A DNA stretch of 64,000 nt from Bacillus sp. es.034 (GCF_002563655.1 NZ_PDIY01000001.1:3756001-3820000), one strand, 5' to 3'; positions 9,230-18,132 are shown, counted from the first letter of the stretch. Numbers and translations: made by a program. The notes: generated by a model from the sequence alone, not told the origin.

Positions 9230-10039
9230 ATGGATTTTTATTTGATTATGAAATACTTATTTTTGGGGATTTTTCAAGGGTTCACGGAACCGATCCCGAT
9301 TTCATCCAGTGGACACCTGCTGCTCGCTCAGCATTTCCTTGGAATCAAAGACACAACTCTGACCTTTGAAATGCTGGTTAATACGGCATCACTACTCGCT
9401 GTTCTCATCATTTACCGGGAAGACATCATTCGTCTCATCGTAAACGGACTCGGTTATTTCAAGGAGAAAACACCCGAAACCAAACGTGATTTTCATTTCA
9501 TTATATACTTGCTGATCGGGACAATCCCTGCCGGGGTGATCGGTGTACTATTCGGCGATGTCATTGAGGAACATCTTACTTCTGTCATCACGGTAGGCAT
9601 CACACTCATCGTTACAGGTATCGCCCTTTGGATGATCCGTAACCTGAGAGGAAGAAAAAATGATGGAGACCTAAATGTAAAGGACGCAATCATCATTGGT
9701 CTTGCACAGGCAGTTGCCCTCATCCCTGGAATCAGTCGGTCAGGTGCAACGATCGTTGCTGCCATGGCAAGCGGTATGAAGGCAGAGACAGCCCTCCGTT
9801 TCTCGTTCCTTCTTTATATTCCCGTCAGTGTGGGCGTCATGGTATTTGGAATAAGCGACTTGATGGGAGATCCGAACCTCGCTTCCATGGCAATTCCATA
9901 TACAGTTGCCTTTATTGCATCCTTGATCGCTTCTTACTTCTCATTGAAGTGGTTCATGAATATCATGGCAAAAGGGAACTTGAAATATTTCGCTATTTAT
10001 TGTGTTGCGGTCGGAGCAGCGGTCCTTATTTTCACATAA
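9230..10039 (+). CDS. uppP: Undecaprenyl-diphosphatase (BacA/UppP family)
   Basis: A 269-residue polytopic membrane protein. It dephosphorylates undecaprenyl diphosphate to recycle the cell-wall carrier lipid, and its overproduction confers bacitracin tolerance in other bacteria. Signature motifs: [13 protein letters not shown] (residues 17-29, catalytic-region Glu20) and PGISRSGAT (about 164-172). The first motif departs from the usual TEFLPVSSSGH, and the second Glu-containing motif reads [14 protein letters not shown]. It may therefore be a divergent paralogue. It is monocistronic, with fnr 70 bp downstream on the same strand. Confidence 0.88.
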   Translation: MDFYLIMKYLFLGIFQGFTEPIPISSSGHLLLAQHFLGIKDTTLTFEMLVNTASLLAVLIIYREDIIRLIVNGLGYFKEKTPETKRDFHFIIYLLIGTIPAGVIGVLFGDVIEEHLTSVITVGITLIVTGIALWMIRNLRGRKNDGDLNVKDAIIIGLAQAVALIPGISRSGATIVAAMASGMKAETALRFSFLLYIPVSVGVMVFGISDLMGDPNLASMAIPYTVAFIASLIASYFSLKWFMNIMAKGNLKYFAIYCVAVGAAVLIFT

Positions 10040-10109
10040 ACCTTCTATCCGTTCGGTTTCTTTGTTAAGCTTGTTAGAATAAGACATTTTGATGAAATGA
10101 TGTGATCTC

Positions 10110-10801
10110 ATGAGTGAGAATGTTGAAGTGCCTTCCGGGATAAAACAATTATTCATCGAGAAGAAGTCGGTGAGAACCTTAAAAAAGGACGTTTTTTGTT
10201 TCAAGAAGGAAAAGCTGCTCACGAGTTATATTTGATCAAAAGCGGTCGGGTTCAAATAAGCAAAGTCATTCCCGATGGACGGGAATTGTCCCTGCGCATC
10301 TGTTCAACTGATGATGTCATCGGAGAATTGACTTTATTCAGTAAAGAAGCCTACTACATGCTCAGCGCGAAAATACTTGAGGACACGACGGTTTATGTTT
10401 TACCGAAAGAAAGGTTTGAAGAAACCCTTTCCCAAAATGGTGATTTGACAATACAATGGCTGAAATGGATACAAATTCAAAATCAGCAGAATCAGACAAA
10501 ATTTCGCGACCTCATCCTTCATGGAAAAAAAGGAGCCCTGTATTCTACCCTGATCCGCATGACCAATACCTATGGGAAAGCCGTTAACGCCGGTATCCTG
10601 ATCGACCTGCCCTTAACCAACCAGAAATTGGCCAATTTTTGTGGATCATCCAGGGAAGTCGTGAACAGATTATTGGGTGACTTGAAGAAAGACGACGTCC
10701 TTATGTCGGAAAAAGGATATATTACGATCTTAGATCTTGATTATCTGAAGAATGAAATTGACTGTGAAAATTGCCCGGTCTCCATTTGCAGGATTGATTG
10801 A
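10110..10801 (+). CDS. fnr: Fnr-type Crp/Fnr regulator, reading frame interrupted at a -1 slippery site
   Basis: The frame from ATG 10110 gives MSENVEVPSGIKQLFIEKKS... and stops early. The rest of the protein lies in the -1 frame, from about 10181 to 10801. Joined at the six-A run 10181-10186 they give about 230 residues, near B. subtilis Fnr (238, from memory). It has a cNMP-type beta-roll, a DNA-binding helix (SSREVVNRLLGDLKK) and a C-terminal CENCPVSIC. That Cys-X2-Cys-X4-Cys spacing is used in Bacillus Fnr for its [4Fe-4S] cluster. A TTG at 10196 could start a 201-residue product lacking the N-terminus. The break is either a one-base deletion or a programmed shift; see findings. It is followed by a strong terminator. 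Confidence 0.85.
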
Positions 10802-10811
10802 TCTAAACCTA

Positions 10812-10847
10812 AAAACCCCCTGAAGCAGGTATGCTTCAGGGGGTTTT
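10812..10847. terminator. Bidirectional terminator fnr/yitW
   Basis: Perfect 16-bp stem (10812-10827 with 10832-10847), loop GGTA, with A4 and T4 flanks. Located between the convergent fnr and yitW genes. Confidence 0.9.
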
Positions 10848-10861
10848 CTCATTTATTTATA

Positions 10862-11170
10862 TTACCTGATTCCCAATGCGATTTTCGCATAGCGGGACAT
10901 ATTGTCTTTGCTCCATGGTGGATTCCAGACGATGTCTACCTCTGTTTCTTTCACTTCGGGAATGTCGCTCAGTGCTGTTTTTACTTGATCCACAATGGTT
11001 CCGGCCAGGGGACATCCCATTGAAGTCAGGGTCATGGTGACTGTTGCCTTTCCTTCTTCATCGAGATCCACATCATACACTAAACCTAAATTCACTATGT
11101 CTATTCCTAATTCAGGGTCGACAACCTGCTCTAATGCACCCATCAAATTATCTTTTAGATCTTGATCCAT
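10862..11170 (-). CDS. yitW: YitW, MIP18/DUF59 iron-sulfur assembly protein
   Basis: 102 residues from ATG 11170, 8 nt after a GGAG; an upstream GTG in frame is too close to that site. The family signature is clear: VVDPELGIDIVNLGLVYDV, then TLTSMGCPLA with the conserved Cys, and VDIVWNPPWS. MIP18-type proteins (SufT group) help iron-sulfur cluster delivery. It lies beside yitV and yitU as in B. subtilis. Confidence 0.93.
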   Translation of the reverse strand: MDQDLKDNLMGALEQVVDPELGIDIVNLGLVYDVDLDEEGKATVTMTLTSMGCPLAGTIVDQVKTALSDIPEVKETEVDIVWNPPWSKDNMSRYAKIALGIR

Positions 11171-11254
11171 GCTAATCACTCCTTTACCCTTATACTTGTC
11201 TCTTACCCATTTTCATTACTCATCTTAACAAATATCCACGTATAAAACAAAAGG

Positions 11255-12028
11255 TTAAGCTGATAGATGCTTCTCGAACCACTCGACAAGCCGTAACACG
11301 CCTTCTCTTGTGACTTTATGATCGGCTTTATCATCTTCTATGAAAAGAAGATGATCTTCCCGTTTCTCATAATAGGGCAATATGCTGTCATAGAATTCCC
11401 TGGTCAAATGGAAGGGGACGACTTTGTCGCGCTTTCCATGCCAGAACATGAGGGGTCTGCCCCGAAGCTTCTCCGGTTGAAGGCTAAGATCATAATGGGC
11501 AAGCTCACTCATCATGCTTTCGATTTCACCCTCGCTAAATGGGAGGTCATAACCCAGCGATTCCACTTGAGCCAGCTGGGCCTGTGCAAATTTCACATAT
11601 GTAGGGTTCCCCATCAGTGAAACAGCTGAAGAAATCCATTCATATTGAGTCAGGGCACCCAATGTGACGATCCCCCCCATGGATGTACCGGCAACACCGA
11701 TTCCATGTGGTGCAATCAGCCCTTTTTCTTCAAAGTGCTCTTTCAAGATAGATAGTTCATGAATGGTATTCAACACGATCTTCCAAAAAACTTCTCCTAA
11801 CTGATACTCCGACTTTCCGGAAGATCGTTCTCCGTGCTCTAAACAATCCGGGAGTATCACTCTGAACCCCTTTTCAGCAAGAAGGTATGCGTAGTGAAGA
11901 TTATGCTCTTTCGCACTCGTAAAGCCGTGAATAAAGAAGCATGTCGGTAACGGTTTATCCATGTCCTCTTCCCTCACAAGATGAAGGAATGGGATCGTTT
12001 GTATGTTTGATTTATCTATAAGAATCAT
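11255..12028 (-). CDS. yitV: YitV, alpha/beta hydrolase (putative esterase)
   Basis: 257 residues. Alpha/beta hydrolase features: oxyanion region FFIHGFTSAKE (31-41), nucleophile elbow GTSMGG (Ser116), probable acid in GKRDKVVP and a C-terminal His in ADHKVT. Prolyl-oligopeptidase/dienelactone hydrolase-like; substrate unknown. No signal peptide, so cytoplasmic. It starts at ATG 12028, 84 bp upstream of yitW on the same strand, diverging from yitU. Confidence 0.88.
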   Translation of the reverse strand: MILIDKSNIQTIPFLHLVREEDMDKPLPTCFFIHGFTSAKEHNLHYAYLLAEKGFRVILPDCLEHGERSSGKSEYQLGEVFWKIVLNTIHELSILKEHFEEKGLIAPHGIGVAGTSMGGIVTLGALTQYEWISSAVSLMGNPTYVKFAQAQLAQVESLGYDLPFSEGEIESMMSELAHYDLSLQPEKLRGRPLMFWHGKRDKVVPFHLTREFYDSILPYYEKREDHLLFIEDDKADHKVTREGVLRLVEWFEKHLSA

Positions 12029-12217
12029 GATGGTTCTCTCCCTCCTGATTGCTTTTCACTTTACTATGATATCCTAGATTTGGTAGTATGTATAATATTT
12101 AAATCGAAGGCGTATGTAAACATTTCTTAAAATCTATGTGCAGGCAGTGGACAACTTTTCACGTGAAGCGCTACACTAGAATAGCCTTCATACCAATAAG
12201 ATTGGGGATTTGTATTC

Positions 12218-13033
12218 ATGAACTCACAAGAAAAACATCTGATTGTTCTGGATCTCGATGGGACATTATTAACCGATGAGAAGAAAATCTCGTCCAAAAC
12301 ACATGACATATTAAAAAAAGCGCGCCATAGAGGGCATGAAGTGATGATTGCAACAGGCAGGCCGTTTCGTGCTAGTGAATTGTATTATCAACAAATGCAG
12401 TTGACCACTCCCATTGTCAATTTCAATGGGGCATTCGTGCATCACCCGACGGACCCATCATGGGGAGTCTACCATGAACCGATGGATCTGAAAGTGGCCA
12501 AACAAATCATCGATGCATGTGATGATTTCACGTTCCGTAATATCGTCGCTGAAGTGATGGATGATGTCTATCTTCATTATCATGACGAAAAGATCATCGA
12601 TGTATTCATGATGGGTAATCCATCCATCTCAACAGGTGATATCCGGAATGTATTATCAGATCACCCTACATCCATGCTTATTCACGCTGAAGAAGAGGAT
12701 GTAGCCGACATTCGCGCCCACCTCGATGATGTTCATGCAGAACTGATCGACCATCGCCGCTGGGCAGCACCTTGGCATATCATTGAGATCGTTAAATCCG
12801 GATTGAATAAAGCAGTAGGGATAGAGCGTGTCGCTTCTTCCTTGAACATCCCTCAAGAAAGGATCATCGCATTCGGGGATGAGGATAACGATCTGGAAAT
12901 GCTCGAATACGCCGGAACAGGTGTGGCCATGGGTAATGCCATCGCTCCACTGAAGGATATTGCCAATGAAGTGACACTTTCGAATGAAGAGGATGGCATC
13001 GGGCGTTATCTGCAAAAACGCTTCGACTTATAA
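12218..13033 (+). CDS. yitU: YitU, Cof-type HAD phosphatase
   Basis: 271 residues. HAD motif I is VLDLDGTLLTDE (about 10-21), motif II IATGRPFR, and motif IV AFGDEDNDLEML, with a C2B cap between: the Cof/type IIB layout. Family members dephosphorylate sugar phosphates or flavin precursors; in B. subtilis YitU is among enzymes reported to dephosphorylate the riboflavin precursor. Divergent from yitV. The Shine-Dalgarno (TTGGGGA) is only moderate. Confidence 0.92.
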   Translation: MNSQEKHLIVLDLDGTLLTDEKKISSKTHDILKKARHRGHEVMIATGRPFRASELYYQQMQLTTPIVNFNGAFVHHPTDPSWGVYHEPMDLKVAKQIIDACDDFTFRNIVAEVMDDVYLHYHDEKIIDVFMMGNPSISTGDIRNVLSDHPTSMLIHAEEEDVADIRAHLDDVHAELIDHRRWAAPWHIIEIVKSGLNKAVGIERVASSLNIPQERIIAFGDEDNDLEMLEYAGTGVAMGNAIAPLKDIANEVTLSNEEDGIGRYLQKRFDL

Positions 13034-13141
13034 ATCTGATGGAAGCGGTGGGTAAATCTTCTTACTGTACGTTCCGCCTCCGAGAGCCATACTAGAGAAG
13101 AACGCATCCAGCGTTCCAACTTGCACAAGGGGTGGTAAGTG

Positions 13142-13291
13142 ATGGGTAGAAATAAATCGAAACGATTTGTACAACAAGGTAAAATTGCTGTATCAAAACA
13201 TGACGAACGTATCCCGTATCATCTGACGTATGCAGAAGCAGAAGCTAAGAAGCTTGCTTCACATGGTGACGGTGCAGGGGGTCTGGAATAA
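13142..13291 (+). CDS. Small conserved Bacillus-type protein, 49 aa
   Basis: The frame encodes MGRNKSKRFVQQGKIAVSKH and ends HGDGAGGLE. A GGGGTGG Shine-Dalgarno lies 5 nt upstream. The stop overlaps the next start by one base (TAATG), so the two small genes are coupled. The N-terminus is very basic and there is no membrane segment. It looks like one of the tiny soluble proteins of spore-formers, but I could not assign a family. Confidence 0.8.
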   Translation: MGRNKSKRFVQQGKIAVSKHDERIPYHLTYAEAEAKKLASHGDGAGGLE

Positions 13292-13482
13292 TGAGCAATC
13301 CTCTATTCCAACAGGCACGTAACGCTGTATCTTCAGCTAAACAGGCATGCAGTACGGGAGAAAACGCTCAAATGTCCATTGATAAAGCGAAAAATGCTTT
13401 GTCATCTGCTTACGCTAACTCGAATGTCGAAGAGCAGAAGCAGCTTCACGCTCTTCAAGATGAGTTGAACCGCCTATCATAA
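13291..13482 (+). CDS. DUF3813-like small protein, 63 aa
   Basis: MSNPLFQQARNAVSSAKQAC and the Ala/Ser/Gln-rich remainder look like one long amphipathic helix or two. It resembles the DUF3813 family of Bacillus, function unknown. Translationally coupled to the 49-residue gene before it and followed by a strong terminator. No signal peptide. Confidence 0.78.
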   Translation: MSNPLFQQARNAVSSAKQACSTGENAQMSIDKAKNALSSAYANSNVEEQKQLHALQDELNRLS

Positions 13483-13490
13483 GCGAAATC

Positions 13491-13524
13491 AAACAGGGTT
13501 GCCCGTAAAAAGGCAACCCTGTTT
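13491..13524. terminator. Terminator, bidirectional
   Basis: AAACAGGGTTGCC (13491-13503) pairs perfectly with GGCAACCCTGTTT (13512-13524) around an 8-base loop. It lies between the convergent small-gene pair and the 13528-13905 gene. Confidence 0.85.
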
Positions 13525-13527
13525 ATT

Positions 13528-13905
13528 TTATGGAAGAGCGACAAAATATGTGTGAATGATTCTGCCATCCCCCTCATCCCGCTCATATAAATTCAGGAAC
13601 AGCTTTCCATTTCTCCTTTTCAACTCAGGGAGTATGATGGAAAATCCCGCCCAGGAAGGAGCTTCTTTATTCACTTTCATCAGCGTTTCCGGGAGGAGAA
13701 CCCGATGTCCATCCTCAACCACATAGTAAAAACTCCCACTCGATACTCGGGCTTGCCCAGTGACCGTAAAGCGCCCCTTGACTTCCCGTACAATAACATC
13801 TTTAAAGGACGGGTGTTCCTGAGGTAAAACGCTCTCTGCTCCCGGTTTCAAGGGCGCCCCCAGTAACAGGATGGAGCAGATCAGTACATACACGATGGCT
13901 TTCAA
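13528..13905 (-). CDS. Secreted protein with Gmad2-like immunoglobulin-type domain
   Basis: 125 residues with a Sec signal peptide (MKAIVYVLICSILLLGAPLK). The mature part is all-beta: a VTGQARVSSGSFYYVV strand pair, an Asp-Gly turn, GFSIILPEL, and LFLNLYERDEGDGR near the end. That order resembles the Gmad2 domain found in spore and germination proteins of Bacillus. The match is by eye, so function is uncertain. It lies 54 bp downstream of yitT on the same strand. Confidence 0.6.
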   Translation of the reverse strand: MKAIVYVLICSILLLGAPLKPGAESVLPQEHPSFKDVIVREVKGRFTVTGQARVSSGSFYYVVEDGHRVLLPETLMKVNKEAPSWAGFSIILPELKRRNGKLFLNLYERDEGDGRIIHTYFVALP

Positions 13906-13959
13906 GGTGATACCCCTTTCTATCTAGGTTCACCCATAGTATTTGTTAAACACGAGAAT

Positions 13960-14814
13960 CTAATCTTTTCGAAAGAACCCGAATATCCCGGTTGTCTGGA
14001 CGATATTTGTAAAGGCATTAGGATCCACGTCCTTGATCGTATGTTCAAGCTCGTACAATTCATACCGTGAAATGACGATGATCAACATTTCCTTGTCCTC
14101 TCCGGAAAATGCCCCTTTGGCGGGCAACGTCGTGATTCCCCTTATGAGCTTGGAATGGATGGCTTCCCGCAATTCGTTCGATTTCTTCGTGACGATCATC
14201 GCAGTCAGCTTCTCATGTCGTGTATGGATGGCATCGATGACACGTGTGGAAGCGTATAATGTCACTAATGTATACAGTGCTTTTTCCCATCCGTACAGGA
14301 ACCCTGCAGACGTGATGATCACGGCATTCATCAAGAAGAAATAAGATCCGACCGGCTTATCTTTCATTCTTGACAGGATCATGGCGATGATATCCATCCC
14401 CCCGGTGGATGCTCCCCATTTCAATGTGATACCGACACCGACAGCGGCTATGACCCCGCCGAATACCGCATTCAAAAGGATGTCCGGTGATAATTTAATG
14501 ACCGGGAGCACTTCCAGGAAAAAGGAAGTCAGAAACACGGAAATAAAGCTATACACAGTAAAGGAACGGCCGACCTTAAGCCACCCCAGAATGGTTACAG
14601 GAATATTAAGGATGAATAATAAAATACCTGTTGAAATATTGAATGGTGCAAACTCCTTCAATAAGCTCGACAGCAGCTGGGCAAGTCCCGTAAAGCCGCT
14701 CGCATACACATTTGCCGGAATAAGAAAGAAGTTCATGGCAATGGCCCCTAAAAGGGATCCGACCAGGACCACGACAAATTTCTTCGCCTCTAATTGAACA
14801 TGATCTCTCGACAT
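13960..14814 (-). CDS. yitT: YitT family membrane protein (DUF161/DUF2179)
   Basis: 284 residues from ATG 14814, 7 nt after a GGAGG; the in-frame ATG at 14820 is only one base from that site. Five or six membrane helices fill the first 190 residues (FVVVLVGSLLGAIAMNFFL ... GGVIAAVGVGITLKWGASTG). A soluble C-terminal DUF2179 domain follows (TAMIVTKKSNELREAIHSK). This is the YitT layout; substrate unknown. Divergent from the DegV gene, as in the yitS-yitT neighbourhood of B. subtilis. Confidence 0.9.
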   Translation of the reverse strand: MSRDHVQLEAKKFVVVLVGSLLGAIAMNFFLIPANVYASGFTGLAQLLSSLLKEFAPFNISTGILLFILNIPVTILGWLKVGRSFTVYSFISVFLTSFFLEVLPVIKLSPDILLNAVFGGVIAAVGVGITLKWGASTGGMDIIAMILSRMKDKPVGSYFFLMNAVIITSAGFLYGWEKALYTLVTLYASTRVIDAIHTRHEKLTAMIVTKKSNELREAIHSKLIRGITTLPAKGAFSGEDKEMLIIVISRYELYELEHTIKDVDPNAFTNIVQTTGIFGFFRKD

Positions 14815-14980
14815 ACACATACCTCCTACATCTTGATGTTATTTTCTATGTTCCACATTTCATCTTACCTAAACTCCTTCTACTATTCATCTTTTTATCC
14901 TAATTCATGTTCAATCGATTGTTATTTTCATTAAAAATCGCTAGACTAAAGCTATAAAGATAAGTCAAAGGATGATGAGG

Positions 14981-15838
14981 ATGACAGTAAAATTATTTGC
15001 TGATAGTGCAAGCGATCTTCCTGCTGCCTATTTCAACGAACACAACATAGAGCTTCTTCCACTTAAAGTACATATAGATGGCCAGGACTACGAGGACTTG
15101 ATCACCATTGAACCGAAAACCGTATTCAATAAAATCAGGGACGGACATATGCCGAAAACGTCCCAAGTCTCACCGGACCTGTTCCTTAAAAAGTTCACAC
15201 AGCTTGCAGAATCGAATCAAGCGGGCATTTACGTTGCCTTCTCTTCCCAATTATCAGGCACGTATCAAACCGCTGTCATGATCCGGGATCAGGTAAAAGA
15301 AGATTACCCTGATCTTGATTTGACCATCATTGATTCGAAATGCGCTTCACTCGGATATGGGTTGGTCGTCATGAAAGCGGCCGAACTCCTGAACAATGGC
15401 GGGTCAAAAGAAGAAATCATCGAAGCCTCCCGGTTTAACTCTGAGCATATGGAACATCTCTTCACCGTGGAAGATCTTGAATACCTCGCAAAAGGTGGGC
15501 GGGTTTCAAAAGCTTCAGCCTTTTTAGGCGGACTGCTTAACATCAAGCCTCTTCTTCACATGGAAGATGGTAAGCTTGTCCCGCTTGAAAAATTACGCGG
15601 AAAAAAGAAACTTCTTAAACGTATTTTAGATATGATGGAAGAACGTGGTGAGAATCTTTCTGACCAGGTGATTGCCATCAGTCACGGCGACGATGAAGAG
15701 TTTGCCCTTGAAATGAAGCAGCTCATCGAGGAAAAATTTTCACCGAAGGACGTTTACATCAGTATTATTGGATGTGCCATAGGTTCTCATACAGGTACAG
15801 GGACCTTAGCCATATTTTTCTTAAACCAGCACTCATAA
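14981..15838 (+). CDS. yitS: DegV family fatty-acid-binding protein (YitS-like)
   Basis: 285 residues from ATG 14981, with AAAGGA 8 nt upstream; in-frame ATGs at 14972 and 14975 sit on the ribosome site. DegV signatures: LFADSASDLP at the N-terminus, KTSQVSP, SSQLSGTYQTA and VEDLEYLAKGGRVS. DegV/FakB proteins bind a fatty acid and present it to FakA kinase. No fakA is nearby. The location next to yitT supports the symbol. Confidence 0.88.
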   Translation: MTVKLFADSASDLPAAYFNEHNIELLPLKVHIDGQDYEDLITIEPKTVFNKIRDGHMPKTSQVSPDLFLKKFTQLAESNQAGIYVAFSSQLSGTYQTAVMIRDQVKEDYPDLDLTIIDSKCASLGYGLVVMKAAELLNNGGSKEEIIEASRFNSEHMEHLFTVEDLEYLAKGGRVSKASAFLGGLLNIKPLLHMEDGKLVPLEKLRGKKKLLKRILDMMEERGENLSDQVIAISHGDDEEFALEMKQLIEEKFSPKDVYISIIGCAIGSHTGTGTLAIFFLNQHS

Positions 15839-15895
15839 ACTTCTCTCCCCTTCCCCATACTAATAACGAGATCCAATACGGAAGGGAGAATCATC

Positions 15896-16027
15896 ATGCC
15901 ACATACATCTGATAATGAAAAAAAGGCGAGGGACAACAATGCCCTGCGCCAGGAAAAGAATAAAATCAAAGAAGTAAACCGGAAAGCCGGTAAAAATCAA
16001 TACTCCAAAAAAACGGATCATCTGTAA
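15896..16027 (+). CDS. Small basic protein, 43 aa (DUF3941-like)
   Basis: The frame 15896-16027 encodes [20 protein letters not shown] and ends YSKKTDHL. It is strongly charged, about 40 percent Lys/Arg/Glu/Asp. An AAGGGAGA site lies 6-8 nt upstream and a terminator follows. It resembles the short DUF3941 proteins of Bacillus, which I recall only by pattern. Function unknown. Confidence 0.72.
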   Translation: MPHTSDNEKKARDNNALRQEKNKIKEVNRKAGKNQYSKKTDHL

Positions 16028-16046
16028 GGGATGGACCGGCCGGAAG

Positions 16047-16085
16047 TCACCCGTTCTTTCATGAATGGGTGGCTTTTGTTTTTAT
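16047..16085 (+). terminator. Terminator after the 43-aa gene
   Basis: AGTCACCC and GGGTGGCT form a stem (one G-T pair) with inner GTTC/GAAT pairing, followed by TTTTGTTTTTA. Confidence 0.75.
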
Positions 16086-16179
16086 TTCAAAAAACCTCCA
16101 CTATTTCAACCAAAGAAGTTGTATGTCCCGTCACAGCTTGTCTATAATGAAAAGAGAAAAAAGTATGGAGGGGTTACAT

Positions 16180-16671
16180 ATGGCAAAGGAAAGTTCGTTC
16201 GACATAGTATCCAAAGTGGATATGTCAGAAGTGAGCAATGCGATTCAAATTGCGTTAAAAGAGGTTCAAACCCGCTATGACTTCAAAGGGAGCAAAAGTG
16301 ACATTAAATTAGACGGTGAGGAAATCGTCCTCGTCTCCGATGATGAATTCAAGATGAATCAGTTGAAGGACGTCCTTCTCAGTAAACTGATCAAGCGGAA
16401 CGTCCCTGTGAAGAACCTTGATTACAGTAAGCTTGAAGGTGCATCAGGCGGTACTGTCCGTCAGCGTGCCAAGCTTGTACAGGGAATCGACAAAGACAAT
16501 GCAAAGAAAATCAACACAATCATCAAAAACTCAGGCGTGAAGGTGAAGAGCCAGATTCAGGATGATCAGGTCCGCGTTATCGGTAAAAGCAAAGATGATC
16601 TCCAAAAAATCATCGCTGCCATCCGTGAAGCTGATCTTTCCATTGATGTACAATACGTAAACTTCCGTTAA
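16180..16671 (+). CDS. yitK: YajQ family nucleotide-binding protein (UPF0234)
   Basis: 163 residues, the exact family length, from the ATG at 16180 with GGAGGGG upstream; a longer frame to 16069 exists but has no ribosome site. Motifs: [43 protein letters not shown] and the C-terminal [12 protein letters not shown]. YajQ proteins bind nucleotides and, in Xanthomonas, cyclic di-GMP. Synteny fits yitK. A terminator hairpin follows. Confidence 0.93.
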   Translation: MAKESSFDIVSKVDMSEVSNAIQIALKEVQTRYDFKGSKSDIKLDGEEIVLVSDDEFKMNQLKDVLLSKLIKRNVPVKNLDYSKLEGASGGTVRQRAKLVQGIDKDNAKKINTIIKNSGVKVKSQIQDDQVRVIGKSKDDLQKIIAAIREADLSIDVQYVNFR

Positions 16672-16682
16672 TAGAGTTTTCC

Positions 16683-16725
16683 AAAGAAGTCTAATGGGTA
16701 CAATAATGCCATTAGACTTCTTTCA
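16683..16725 (+). terminator. Terminator between yitK and cdr
   Basis: AAAGAAGTCTAATGG (16683-16697) pairs perfectly with CCATTAGACTTCTTT (16709-16723). It ends only about 8 bp before the cdr Shine-Dalgarno, so it may also attenuate cdr. Confidence 0.8.
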
Positions 16726-16740
16726 ATTAGGAGGAAAAAC

Positions 16741-18093
16741 ATGAAGAAAAAAGTCATCATCATCGGTGCCGTCGGCGGAGGAGCGACGACAGCCTCTCAA
16801 ATCAGGAAGCTCGACAGTGATATCGAGATCATCCTGCTAGAGAAAACCTCTTACTTATCCTACGGAGCCTGCGGCATGCCCTATTACTTAGGCGATGTAA
16901 TCAAAGAGAGGGAAAGTCTTTTTGCCGCCACCCCTGAACAATTACATACTAAAAAGAATATTGACGTAAGAATGCATCACGAAGCGTTAAAAATCGATCG
17001 CGGGAAAAAATCTTTACTCATAAGAAATCATGATCGCAATGAAGATTACGATGAAACATATGACTATCTCGTGCTCGCTACCGGAGCATCCCCCTTTCTA
17101 CCGGACATTCCAGGGATCGACCAAATCCCGTCTTTCCATCTCAGAACCGTCGAAGATATGGACAGGATCAAGCAATTCTTAGAAACCTCCAAACCCCACT
17201 CATGCACCATCATCGGCGGTGGATTCATCGGGGTCGAAATGGCTGAAAACTTCACCCATCTCGGCATGAAGGTGACGATCGTCGAAAGATCTGAACACGT
17301 CATCAGTATCATTGATGAGGAGACAGCTACAGGATTACAGAATCATATCACAGAAAAAGGGGTAAAGCTGTATACGAATGATGGTCTGAAAGAAGTACTG
17401 CCGGAGAATACGTTAAAACTCGACAGCGGTGAAACGTTACAGTCAGACTTCATCCTTCTTTCAGTCGGAGTGAAACCCCGGAACGAACTGGCGAAGGATG
17501 CCGGTTTATCAATCGGGGAATCAGGAGGGGTCGTCAGCAATGAGTTCATGCAAACCGCCGATGATTCCATTTATGCAGTCGGGGATGTCGTCGAGTCCAT
17601 CGACTTCGTTGACGGTACGCCGAAACAAGTACCCCTTGCCTGGCCGGCTCATCGGCAAGCCTACATCATTGCAAAGCATTTATCAGGGGACCCTATTCCT
17701 TTCAAGGGGATGCTCGGGACGGCGATCGCCAAAGTATTCGATCTTTCCATCGCTTCAACGGGTCTCGGAGAGAAAGACTTAAAGGAAAAAGGCTATACTT
17801 ATCAAACCGTCGTGCACGAAGGAAAGTCCCACGCCGGCTACTACCCCGGGGCTCATGACGTATATGTCCGCGTCCACTTCTGTCCTGAGACCGGTAAGAT
17901 TTTCGGGGGGAATGTAGTAGGCGGTGAAGGTGTCGATAAACAAATCGATATCCTGGCCACTGCCATCTACGGCGGACTCTCGGTCACCGATCTCCAGGAA
18001 ATCGAGACGTGCTACGCCCCTCCCTTCTCTTCACCTAAGGGATTGTTGAATATGATTGGATATAAAGCTGCGGGGTTATTGAAAAAGAAATGA
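16741..18093 (+). CDS. cdr: CoA-disulfide reductase (FAD-dependent pyridine nucleotide-disulfide oxidoreductase)
   Basis: 450 residues. FAD site GAVGGGATTASQ at 9-20; redox Cys44 in SYGACGMPYYLG; NAD(P)H site IIGGGFIGVEMAEN (about 156-169); FAD-binding YAVGDVVE. The single active Cys and the GACGMPYY motif place it with CoA-disulfide reductases, which reduce CoA-S-S-CoA and keep CoA reduced in bacteria that use it as a major thiol. NADH oxidase or polysulfide reductase are less likely alternatives. AATTAGGAGG Shine-Dalgarno; monocistronic. Confidence 0.9.
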   Translation: MKKKVIIIGAVGGGATTASQIRKLDSDIEIILLEKTSYLSYGACGMPYYLGDVIKERESLFAATPEQLHTKKNIDVRMHHEALKIDRGKKSLLIRNHDRNEDYDETYDYLVLATGASPFLPDIPGIDQIPSFHLRTVEDMDRIKQFLETSKPHSCTIIGGGFIGVEMAENFTHLGMKVTIVERSEHVISIIDEETATGLQNHITEKGVKLYTNDGLKEVLPENTLKLDSGETLQSDFILLSVGVKPRNELAKDAGLSIGESGGVVSNEFMQTADDSIYAVGDVVESIDFVDGTPKQVPLAWPAHRQAYIIAKHLSGDPIPFKGMLGTAIAKVFDLSIASTGLGEKDLKEKGYTYQTVVHEGKSHAGYYPGAHDVYVRVHFCPETGKIFGGNVVGGEGVDKQIDILATAIYGGLSVTDLQEIETCYAPPFSSPKGLLNMIGYKAAGLLKKK

Positions 18094-18099
18094 TTACAG

Positions 18100-18132
18100 G
18101 CAGGCTTCTCTTGGGAGGAGCCTGCTTTTTTT
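18100..18132 (+). terminator. Terminator after cdr
   Basis: GCAGGCTTCTC and GAGGAGCCTGC form a stem with one mismatch and loop TTGG, followed by a run of seven T. Confidence 0.85.

Noticed and set aside
10196-10801. A complete 201-residue regulator starting at TTG 10196
   Set aside because: It lacks the first strands of the sensor domain that the upstream frame supplies and has no clear ribosome site; kept only as a possible alternative product.
13034-13141. Small RNA or riboswitch before the 49-aa gene
   Set aside because: Only a short AACGC/GCGTT inverted repeat is visible; no known riboswitch core.
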